DNA of 11,207 nucleotides from JACKOD01 sp041591635 (GTDB lineage Bacteria > Pseudomonadota > Gammaproteobacteria > Pseudomonadales > Oleiphilaceae), in assembly GCA_041591635.1 (NCBI GenBank), contig JBFHRO010000108.1:1-11207 (forward strand). The letters run 5' to 3'. Made by a program: the position numbers and the translations under genes. This document shows positions 5,882 through 11,207 of the stretch, in pieces. The number at the start of each line of letters is the position of its first letter. Position 1 is the stretch's first letter. Under the pieces are notes generated by a model. The model was not told the origin of the DNA. It ran no database searches and worked only from the letters and a program-made list of their open reading frames with translations.

Positions 5882-7018
5882 TTAGCGCAAACGCAGGGCA
5901 TCGACCACGGCCTCGGCAATCGCGAGGCAGGCAGTCAGTCCGGGGGATTCCATTCCCAGCAGATTCACCAACCCCGCAATGCCGTGCACCGATTCATCCT
6001 GCACCACAAAATCCGTGGCTGGCTCACCCGGCCCGCTGAGTTTGGGGCGGATGCCGGCGTAGGCAGGCTGCAGACTGCCTGCAGGCAACCGGGGCCAATA
6101 ACGGCGGATTTCCTCGTAGAAATGAGATAACCGCGCCTCACTGACACGATAATCGATGGCATCCAGCCACTGCACATCCGGCCCGAAACGGGCCTGGCCG
6201 GCCATATCCAGCGTTAAATGCACACCCAGTCCGCCCGCTTCGGGCACCGGATACACCAGGTGTCGGAACGGGGCCTTGCCCATAAACGAGAAGTAGTTAC
6301 CCCGGGCCAGATAGAACGCAGGTATATGCCCGGATGCAAAGCCTTCGAACTGTTTTAACAGGCTAACGGCATGCAGGCCGGCCGCATTGATCAGCCGCCG
6401 ACAATGAAGGGTGCAAGGCTGCGCCCCCGCAACCCGCACGCTAAAGCCTGCTGACTGCACCCTGGCAGCAACGACCCGGCTGTTGCAGACTACCTGGGCC
6501 CCGGCGCCTTCGGCATCGGCCTGCAACTGCAACATCAGCTGGTGACTGTCGAGAATGCCGGTAGCGGGCGAGTAGAGCCCCGCCACCCCCTGCAAGTCGG
6601 GTTCCAGTGCACGCAGGTCGGGGGCATCGAGCCAGTGCAGATCGGCCACGCCGTTCGCCTGACCATTGGCCAGCAGCCGGGTTAAGGCATCGATCTGGGA
6701 GTCTTGCGTGGCGACAATGATTTTGCCACAGCGCCGGTGCGGCAATTGGTTGGATTCGCAGTAAGCATAGAGTTGCTGTCGGCCCGCAACACACCAGCGG
6801 GCCTTGTTGCTTCCAGGGGGATAATAAATGCCCGCATGAATAACTTCACTGTTGCGGGATGAAATACCACTGCCGGGCAGCTCCTCTGCCTCCAGCACCA
6901 GCAAGTCGGCAACCTTTGGCGCCAGCGCGCGCGCCACTGCAAGGCCGATGACCCCGGCACCTATGACCAGGGTGTCGATTTCGTACTCGGGGGCAGTCGG
7001 CGTCGTTATGGAAGACAC
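5882..7018 (-). CDS. FAD-dependent oxidoreductase, L-2-hydroxyglutarate oxidase-like
   Basis: The 378-residue protein is a DAO-fold flavoenzyme most like the L-2-hydroxyglutarate dehydrogenase/oxidase group. An N-terminal Rossmann motif VIGAGVIGLAVARAL (about 18-32) binds FAD. The segments SSRNSEVIHAGIYYPPGS, LINAAG, YAGIRPKLSG and LLGMESPGLTA are hallmarks of the L2HGDH-like family. It likely oxidises a 2-hydroxyacid; the true substrate is not shown. It is somewhat shorter than E. coli LhgO (about 420), as are many proteobacterial paralogues. The start is GTG at 7018; a TGA lies two codons upstream in frame, and GGAG is about 12 bases away, a poor spacing. It is monocistronic and convergent with comF, 4 bases apart, with no visible terminator. 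Confidence 0.85.
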   Translation of the reverse strand: MSSITTPTAPEYEIDTLVIGAGVIGLAVARALAPKVADLLVLEAEELPGSGISSRNSEVIHAGIYYPPGSNKARWCVAGRQQLYAYCESNQLPHRRCGKIIVATQDSQIDALTRLLANGQANGVADLHWLDAPDLRALEPDLQGVAGLYSPATGILDSHQLMLQLQADAEGAGAQVVCNSRVVAARVQSAGFSVRVAGAQPCTLHCRRLINAAGLHAVSLLKQFEGFASGHIPAFYLARGNYFSFMGKAPFRHLVYPVPEAGGLGVHLTLDMAGQARFGPDVQWLDAIDYRVSEARLSHFYEEIRRYWPRLPAGSLQPAYAGIRPKLSGPGEPATDFVVQDESVHGIAGLVNLLGMESPGLTACLAIAEAVVDALRLR

Positions 7019-7096
7019 AGGTCAGTCTTGCTCCGGCAATCAGGGAACAGGCTGGGGGCTGTTCAGACATCCGGATTCGCCCCCGTTCAGTGACCG

Positions 7097-7105
7097 ACTA
7101 TAGCA
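7097..7105 (-). promoter_or_regulatory. Possible extended -10 promoter for the flavoprotein gene
   Basis: On the minus strand TGC TATAGT forms an extended -10 element (TATAGT at 7097-7102, TG motif at 7104-7105) about 78 bases before GTG 7018. The -35 region (TGAGCC-like) is weak, as is tolerated for extended -10 promoters. It is the only credible promoter in the 153-base gap 7019-7171. Confidence 0.4.
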
Positions 7106-7171
7106 AAAGCCAGCGCCCGGCTCACAGACCTGCCACCACTAAATGCCTGTCTTGGCTCGCCAGTGAGGCAC

Positions 7172-7936
7172 TTACTCCCACTTCTCGTACTTTTTCTTGA
7201 GCTCTGCAAAGCGGCCTTCGGCCAGAATACCGTCGAGGGATTTCTGCAGGGTTTCGACCACCTTGTCGTCGGTATTTTTGTTAATTGCATAACAGAGGTG
7301 CGATATATCCAGGGTGTACACAGGTTCAAAGGCTTCGGGATCACACCCCAGGGTTTTACACATGCTGGCCACACTGTCCATGCTGCCTACGTACATATCC
7401 GCCCGTCCGGATTCGACCTTCTTCAGGTTGGCATCATACTTGGTCGCACGCGAGAGTTTTTCTACCGGCACCCCGGCTTTGATGACCAGCTCTTCACCCA
7501 CATCGTCCCGCACCGTGGCGAGCACATAGTTGAGGATGTCGGCCTCTTTGGTGATTTTGATAGCGCGCGATTTCAGGGCCACCAACTCGGTTTTGAGTTC
7601 CGCAATGGGGCAGACCCACTTGAAGGTGTTTTCACGCTCCGCCGTGCGGGTGGTTGAGAACAGCACTGTGTTGGTGTTTTCCTGCACATCGTTGTAACCG
7701 CGTGCCCAGGGAACCAGTTTGATGTCCTTCAGCGTTTGCGAGGAGCCGGATTTCTGCAACATTTCCACCATCAAGTCCACGGCAATGCCCTGTACCCTGT
7801 TGGTCTTGTCGTCTGGATCAATGAAATTGAAAGGCGAGTACTGCTCGGTAAATATGGCCAGATTCGGCAACTCCGCCTGAACGGACGGGGCCACCAGAAA
7901 AAGACTTAACAAGGCCGGTGATAGCCAGTTTTTCAT
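7172..7936 (-). CDS. Periplasmic solute-binding protein, SBP_bac_3 type
   Basis: The 254-residue protein has a clear signal peptide: MKNW, a hydrophobic core, and a VQA|EL cleavage site after residue 21. The mature part looks like the amino-acid-type periplasmic binding fold (SBP_bac_3): an early LAIFTEQYSPFNF strand-loop, GIAVDLMVEML, a central VPWARGYNDV segment, LFSTTRTAERE in the hinge region, and a C-terminal Lys-rich helix ending YEKWE. Four Cys residues could form disulfides. Such proteins usually feed an ABC importer, but no permease or ATPase gene is adjacent, so it is an orphan here; it might serve a distant transporter or a sensory role. A strong GGAGG (7941-7945) precedes ATG 7936. 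The upstream gap is AT-rich. Confidence 0.85.
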   Translation of the reverse strand: MKNWLSPALLSLFLVAPSVQAELPNLAIFTEQYSPFNFIDPDDKTNRVQGIAVDLMVEMLQKSGSSQTLKDIKLVPWARGYNDVQENTNTVLFSTTRTAERENTFKWVCPIAELKTELVALKSRAIKITKEADILNYVLATVRDDVGEELVIKAGVPVEKLSRATKYDANLKKVESGRADMYVGSMDSVASMCKTLGCDPEAFEPVYTLDISHLCYAINKNTDDKVVETLQKSLDGILAEGRFAELKKKYEKWE

Positions 7937-7985
7937 AAAACCTCCAGTTAATAGTACCTACATAGTGGTATTTACCTATTGTTTT

Positions 7986-8009
7986 TATTGGAACGACGAA
8001 AATCCAATA
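7986..8009. repeat. Inverted repeat upstream of the solute-binding protein gene
   Basis: TATTGGA (7986-7992) and TCCAATA (8003-8009) are exact 7-base inverted repeats around a 10-base centre, 50-73 bases upstream of ATG 7936. The stretch 7937-8083 must hold the promoter of this gene, because a terminator closes the preceding gene. I see no good -35/-10 pair. An operator is possible but unproven. Nothing else is recognisable in 7946-8083. Confidence 0.35.
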
Positions 8010-8083
8010 GTGTGAGTATAGAAGCAGTTTTCAAATTGACTGCACCAAACACCTACTTTTAAAAAGGTCTTGATCCGGTTAAA

Positions 8084-8130
8084 CGCCAAAAACAGCAAAG
8101 GCCGCTTTTCGCAGGAAAAGCAGCCTTTGC
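8084..8130 (-). terminator. Rho-independent terminator of the SCCPDH-like gene
   Basis: A long hairpin has arms GCAAAGGC (8095-8102) / GCCTTTGC (8123-8130), one C-A mismatch, then GCTTTTC (8104-8110) / GAAAAGC (8115-8121) around a GCAG loop. On the minus strand it is followed directly by TGTTTTT. It begins 28 bases after the stop of the 8159-9676 gene and separates it from the solute-binding protein gene. On the plus strand there is no T-run, so it is directional. Confidence 0.9.
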
Positions 8131-8158
8131 CACAACAGAAAGCGGTCACTTCAAGGCG

Positions 8159-9676
8159 TCAGCCTTCGATCACCTCAAACCGTATCCCCGCTGCACGCAG
8201 CCGATCCAGCAAAGGTTGCCCCATGGCGATGGCTGGCGTAGTCACCCCGGCCGCCCTGGGCAGACTATCACGGTCGTTTGCGAGGCACAGACCCGATTCC
8301 GCCAGCATTTTCGAGGTTTCGCCATAGCCAGGGTCGCCACCACTGACCAGGGTGCGAATGCGTCGGCCGGTGCGTTCGGCCACAAACGCCACCTTGAACC
8401 AGGCGCGGGCACGTTCGTAGTCACCCGGGCCGTCGCCCTGCAATTTGGCTTGCAGCAACAGGTCACGGGTGGGCTTGAACTGGGCCAGCGCAAACACGCC
8501 ACCCACGAACAGGGCCCCTGCCACCACCCGCGGCAACCTTTTTACCTGTACATAGTGCCCGTACTGAAACTCCTTGCCATAGTCTGGCAAGGCCCGGGCC
8601 GATCGCTTGACCACCTGCGGGTCGATGGTTGGGAAAGGGCAACCCCAGACGCCCAGCTCCTTGCGAAACTTGAGGTTTAGCGGTACATCCTTGATCTTGC
8701 GGGCATCCTTGTCAGCCCGGCCTTTTTGACGCAGCTTTTGGATTTTCAAAAACTCGCGAAAGCGCGAAAAGGCGTGCACCGCCGAATGCCAGGTGCCACC
8801 CGAAAAACGCCCGGCCGCACGAACAAAACCTTCCAGTTTGATCTTTCCGGTCGCGATTTCGGCCTTGCTCAATCCTTTGTTGAGTTCGTGCACAGTAAAG
8901 AAGGCGCCAAGGTCGTGGGGAATACTGTCAAAACCGCAGCTGTTGACAATGCGCACCCCCTTTGCCTGGGCCAGATCGTCATAGCGTTCGATCATCTGCT
9001 CGACAAACTGCGGCTCGCCGGTGAGATCCACGTAATCGGTACCCTGTTGGACGCAGGCCTTTACCAGTCCCTCGCCAAACAGGATGTAGGGGCCGACCGT
9101 AGTGATCACCACCCGGGCACTGGCGGCCATGGCATCCAGCGAGCTTTGGTCATCCACATCGGCCTGGATCATGCCCAAGGCCTCACGGCACGCCGGGTTG
9201 ATGGATTCCAGGCGCTTTTTCAGGCGCGCCAGTTTTTCGGTATTGCGCCCGGCAATGGCCCAGCGAAACGACTCCCGCTTCATCGCCCGGGCCAGATATT
9301 CGGCGGTCAGCTCGCCGGTGAACCCGGTCGCGCCAAAGAGCACCAGGTCGAACGCCCGCGCCGGCGCTGCTGCTGGACCCGCATTGTTCGAAGGGGCGCT
9401 GACCGGGGCGGGATTGGTTACCGGGCTGTCGGCAGCCGCCGATTGATCAGCACCTTGCGTTGGGGTCGGCTTGGGGCTTGTTGGCGTTTTTTTGGACGAC
9501 GCGGTTTTTGTCGTACTTTTTGCCGTACTTTTTGCCGTACTTTTTGCTGCACTTTTTGCCGTGCGGGTTGTGGTGCTTTGGGTCGCGGTTTTGCGTTTGG
9601 CTCCGGCCGCGGCCGGCTTGCGACTGGCTTTTTTGGCAGGATTCGGGGACGCGGGTTTCTTGTCTGAGTCAGCCAT
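8159..9676 (-). CDS. SCCPDH-like reductase with H1-like basic tail
   Basis: From ATG 9676 the product has 505 residues. Residues 1 to about 75 are Lys/Ala/Ser/Thr-rich, with tandem AKST units, like histone-H1-type or PhaF/AlgP tails; about 76-106 is a Pro/Ala/Ser linker. The rest is a saccharopine-dehydrogenase-like NAD(P) fold: GATGFTG at 115-121, AIAGRN, TTVGPY, DLTGEPQF and VNSCGFDSIPHDLG, as in eukaryotic SCCPDH and mycobacterial trans-acting enoyl reductases. A hydrophobic segment (about 384-400) may be membrane-associated, as in relatives. True saccharopine dehydrogenase activity is unlikely; the substrate is unknown and lipid chemistry is a guess. AAGGAG lies 11 bases from ATG 9676, a long spacing. 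The in-frame ATG at 9754 would add 26 residues unlike the tail and lacks support. Confidence 0.85.
   Translation of the reverse strand: MADSDKKPASPNPAKKASRKPAAAGAKRKTATQSTTTRTAKSAAKSTAKSTAKSTTKTASSKKTPTSPKPTPTQGADQSAAADSPVTNPAPVSAPSNNAGPAAAPARAFDLVLFGATGFTGELTAEYLARAMKRESFRWAIAGRNTEKLARLKKRLESINPACREALGMIQADVDDQSSLDAMAASARVVITTVGPYILFGEGLVKACVQQGTDYVDLTGEPQFVEQMIERYDDLAQAKGVRIVNSCGFDSIPHDLGAFFTVHELNKGLSKAEIATGKIKLEGFVRAAGRFSGGTWHSAVHAFSRFREFLKIQKLRQKGRADKDARKIKDVPLNLKFRKELGVWGCPFPTIDPQVVKRSARALPDYGKEFQYGHYVQVKRLPRVVAGALFVGGVFALAQFKPTRDLLLQAKLQGDGPGDYERARAWFKVAFVAERTGRRIRTLVSGGDPGYGETSKMLAESGLCLANDRDSLPRAAGVTTPAIAMGQPLLDRLRAAGIRFEVIEG
9512..9559. repeat. 12-bp tandem repeat, about four copies
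   Basis: The unit CGTACTTTTTGC occurs three times without change (9512-9523, 9524-9535, 9536-9547), then once with changes as TGCACTTTTTGC (9548-9559); degenerate units flank it. On the coding minus strand each unit specifies Ala-Lys-Ser-Thr in the basic tail of the SCCPDH-like protein. The identical DNA copies suggest recent expansion by slippage, and the A5 tracts may be length-variable. Confidence 0.85.
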
Positions 9677-9722
9677 AGCAGAAAGTTCTCCTTGGTTCAG
9701 TGGCGCCGTAGGTGGGCCAAAC

Positions 9723-9750
9723 AGTACACCCCAACTCCCCTTGGACTCAA
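9723..9750 (-). promoter_or_regulatory. Weak candidate promoter for the SCCPDH-like gene
   Basis: Minus-strand TTGAGT (9745-9750), a 16-base spacer and TGTACT (9723-9728) match consensus at 4 of 6 each. The position suits a leader of about 40 bases to ATG 9676. Support is modest. Confidence 0.3.
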
Positions 9751-9760
9751 GCAATCGGGC

Positions 9761-9766
9761 TATACT
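9761..9766 (+). promoter_or_regulatory. Candidate -10 box for the methyltransferase gene
   Basis: TATACT (5 of 6 to consensus) lies 60 bases before ATG 9826 in the 149-base divergent gap. No good -35 sits at the right distance: TTGGAC (9741-9746) is only 14 bases away. Treat as tentative. Confidence 0.3.
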
Positions 9767-9825
9767 GACACCAAAAAGTCCGCCGCTTCATTGCTTCAGC
9801 CCCGGCTTGTCCCAAGGAGATCAGC

Positions 9826-10575
9826 ATGCCCCCGGATCATTTCTCAGCCCAGGCACAGGATTACGCCCGGTCTCGCCCCTCGTACCCACCGGCCTTGTTC
9901 GAGTTTCTTGCCGCGCTAACGCCCGGCCGGCATCTTGCGCTGGACTGTGCCACCGGCAACGGTCAGGCAGCGATCGCCCTGGCACAACACTTTGAAACCG
10001 TCATTGCCACTGACTTGAGTCTGGCGCAGTTACAAGAGGCCAGGCCTGCGGCCAACATTCATTATTTGCAAGCCAGCGCCGAGGCACTGCCTTTGAAAGA
10101 CGCCAGCGTGCAACTCATCACCTGTGCGCAGGCCTGGCACTGGTTTGCCCACGCCGACTTTGAAGGGGAAGCCCTGCGTGTGTTGCGGCCCGGGGGTTAC
10201 CTCGCCATCTGGGGCTATAATCTGCTGCGCATTAGCCCCGCGCTGGATGATCTCATCACGCATTTCTACAGCCACACGCTTAACGCCTACTGGCCCGACG
10301 AACGACGCATTCTTGAGGCAGGCTACGCGAGTTTTCCCTTGATGCTGCAAGCCATCCCCACCCCTGAATTTGCCATGACGGCGAACTGGCCGCTGGCTCG
10401 GCTGCTGCAGTATTTACGCAGCTGGTCGGCCACCGTTGCCCTGCAAAAAGCCCAGGGCGACGTCCCCGTGCGAGCCCTGGAAGCGGAACTGACCCGGGCC
10501 TGGGGTGATGCACCGCTGCGCCCCCTGACCTGGCCCCTGACCTTTCGCCTGGGGCGCAAGCCGCTATTGAGCTGA
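9826..10575 (+). CDS. Class I SAM-dependent methyltransferase
   Basis: The 249-residue protein has a Rossmann-type methyltransferase domain: N-terminal FSAQAQDYARSRPSYP, motif I LDCATGNGQ (39-47, Asp40 starting the SAM loop), acidic Asp63 in VIATDLS after strand 2, ASAEALPLKDASVQ (motif of strand 3), and the AQAWHWF segment with a following VLRPGGYLAIWGY. This pattern is typical of the broad methyltransf_11 group that includes trans-aconitate and related small-molecule methyltransferases; the substrate cannot be read from sequence. The C-terminal region (about 140-249) is a family-typical variable cap. ATG 9826 has a strong AAGGAG (9814-9819) six bases upstream. It is divergent from the SCCPDH-like gene and appears monocistronic. 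Confidence 0.88.
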   Translation: MPPDHFSAQAQDYARSRPSYPPALFEFLAALTPGRHLALDCATGNGQAAIALAQHFETVIATDLSLAQLQEARPAANIHYLQASAEALPLKDASVQLITCAQAWHWFAHADFEGEALRVLRPGGYLAIWGYNLLRISPALDDLITHFYSHTLNAYWPDERRILEAGYASFPLMLQAIPTPEFAMTANWPLARLLQYLRSWSATVALQKAQGDVPVRALEAELTRAWGDAPLRPLTWPLTFRLGRKPLLS

Positions 10576-10622
10576 TTCCGCTGAAGCAAGCCCCGACCAC
10601 AGCTACCTCTTGGCGGCGCCTG

Positions 10623-10631
10623 TGGTAGAAT
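10623..10631 (+). promoter_or_regulatory. Extended -10 promoter for the small membrane protein gene
   Basis: TGG TAGAAT (TG motif 10623-10624, hexamer 10626-10631, 5 of 6) is an extended -10 element about 48 bases before ATG 10679. The -35 position is weak. A 7-base inverted repeat, ACCACAG (10596-10602) and CTGTGGT (10620-10626), spans the promoter. Confidence 0.45.
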
Positions 10632-10678
10632 CGCGTCCCTTTTTGCGCCCCAGCCTCACGTTTACGCGGAATCTGCCC

Positions 10679-11020
10679 ATGCCACAGACACAGGACACGC
10701 CCCCCCAGAATCACGAGGACAAGGTCAGCGTTCGCACCCTCGTGGTCGCCATTTTTGTCACTATCGTGATTTCGATACTGTTTCTGGAACAGGCCGGTAT
10801 GCTCCGCCACTCCCTCGATAAGGACGCCCGCCCGCTGAGCCAGTATCAGGTGGTGTACCTCAAGCCTGGCGATGACTTTCGCATGTCCCACAAGGCATCG
10901 AACCAAACCGCTTATTGTGCCGATGGCTACGTCGTGATTGCCGCCGACGACAACCCCGCCTTGCGAGGGGTGCTGGTTGACTACAAAAATCGTGGCGTTC
11001 GTTGCGCCGATCTGCGCTGA
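10679..11020 (+). CDS. Small single-span membrane protein, unknown function
   Basis: The 113-residue product starts MPQTQDTPPQN, a short polar N-terminus, then one hydrophobic segment (about residues 18-37, VRTLVVAIFVTIVISILFL), then a soluble C-terminal region of about 70 residues with two Cys (in TAYCADGY and RGVRCADLR) that could pair in the periplasm. By the positive-inside rule the C-terminus is probably outside, though charge bias is slight. I recognise no family. ATG 10679 is chosen because it lies downstream of the extended -10; an in-frame TTG at 10610 lies upstream of that promoter. The ribosome site (GCGGAA) is weak. Its TGA is followed at once by the next ATG in the same frame, suggesting co-translation with the transporter gene. 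Confidence 0.7.
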   Translation: MPQTQDTPPQNHEDKVSVRTLVVAIFVTIVISILFLEQAGMLRHSLDKDARPLSQYQVVYLKPGDDFRMSHKASNQTAYCADGYVVIAADDNPALRGVLVDYKNRGVRCADLR

Positions 11021-11207
11021 ATGGGCCGCATTCACCCCAACCTGTTGCTCCTGGTCACCGCCTTCATCTGGGGAATGGGTTTCGTCGCCCAGCGCCTGGG
11101 CATGGAGCACATGGGGCCTTACGGCTTCAACGCAGCCCGGTTTTTTCTGGGTACCTTGTCACTGATTCCAGTGTGGCTGATGTTTGAGTGGCGCCAGCGT
11201 CGCCACC
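11021..11207 (+). CDS. EamA/DMT-type transporter, N-terminal part
   Basis: An open frame begins at ATG 11021 and runs 62 codons to the window edge. The protein starts MGRIHPNLLLLVTAFIWG, followed by GFVAQRLGMEHMGPYGFNAARF and a second hydrophobic stretch, FLGTLSLIPVWLMF. The FIWGxxFVAQ and GPxxFNAARF pattern is typical of the first EamA repeat in drug/metabolite transporter family proteins, which usually have ten membrane spans and about 300 residues. The substrate is unknown. No Shine-Dalgarno is visible upstream; translation probably depends on reinitiation after the abutting TGA of the preceding gene. The remainder lies outside the window. Confidence 0.82.
   Translation, partial: MGRIHPNLLLLVTAFIWGMGFVAQRLGMEHMGPYGFNAARFFLGTLSLIPVWLMFEWRQRRH

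Noticed and set aside
7106..7171. Terminators for the solute-binding protein gene
   Set aside because: Two weak stems (7144-7170 and near 7108-7123) have only 4-5 pairs and short T-runs; neither is convincing.
8726..9667. A 313-codon plus-strand open frame opposite the SCCPDH-like gene
   Set aside because: Its Cys/Phe-Arg-rich composition is the antisense of the AKST repeats; it is a shadow of a real gene in GC-rich DNA.
11018..11020. TGA as a selenocysteine codon or programmed read-through
   Set aside because: No SECIS-like hairpin was seen and the next codon is a plausible ATG start; simple stop-start coupling suffices.
10280..11110. A 276-codon minus-strand open frame across the methyltransferase end and the small membrane protein
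   Set aside because: It spans two supported genes and their promoter, with no recognisable domain.

Overview
The window looks like a chromosomal segment of a GC-rich gammaproteobacterium. The best lineage clue is a single-polypeptide BioH-BioC fusion in the biotin cluster. This architecture is known from Cellvibrionales such as Saccharophagus and Teredinibacter, and the BioB, BioF and ComF sequences look close to pseudomonad/Cellvibrio types. I see no insertion sequence, tRNA, rRNA, CRISPR array or phage gene; the region reads as core chromosome.

Layout. (1) Positions 1-141 (minus) hold the start of a small protein whose N-terminal helix resembles flagellar rod/hook proteins. It has a good sigma70-like promoter containing a 14-bp perfect palindrome. 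(2) Positions 286-4976 (minus) are a compact biotin operon, bioB - bioF - bioHC - bioD. bioF and bioHC overlap by 4 bp, and the bioD ribosome site overlaps the bioHC stop. A strong hairpin sits between bioB and bioF. bioA is not present. (3) Positions 5101-5877 (plus) are comF, divergent from bioB. A near-perfect BirA operator and a strong minus-strand promoter for bioB lie inside the first 18 codons of comF; the -10 box covers the comF start codon. (4) Positions 5882-7018 (minus) encode an L-2-hydroxyglutarate-oxidase-like flavoprotein, convergent with comF. (5) Positions 7172-7936 (minus) encode a secreted solute-binding protein of the SBP_bac_3 type with no permease or ATPase nearby. (6) Positions 8159-9676 (minus) encode a saccharopine-dehydrogenase-like (SCCPDH/trans-acting enoyl reductase type) protein with a histone-H1-like Lys/Ala/Ser/Thr tail. 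A textbook intrinsic terminator follows it. (7) Positions 9826-10575 (plus) encode a class I SAM-dependent methyltransferase. (8) Positions 10679-11020 (plus) encode a small single-span membrane protein. Its stop codon directly abuts the in-frame start of an EamA/DMT-type transporter that runs off the window end.

How it works together. BioHC (methylation and later ester cleavage of the pimeloyl carrier intermediate), BioF, BioD and BioB cover the dedicated biotin steps except the BioA aminotransferase, which must be encoded elsewhere. The operator/promoter pair points to repression by the biotin-loaded BirA ligase/repressor. Because the site lies in comF, biotin status could also affect comF. 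The remaining genes look like independent housekeeping or accessory units with no shared pathway that I can see. No intergenic stretch exceeds about 220 bp.
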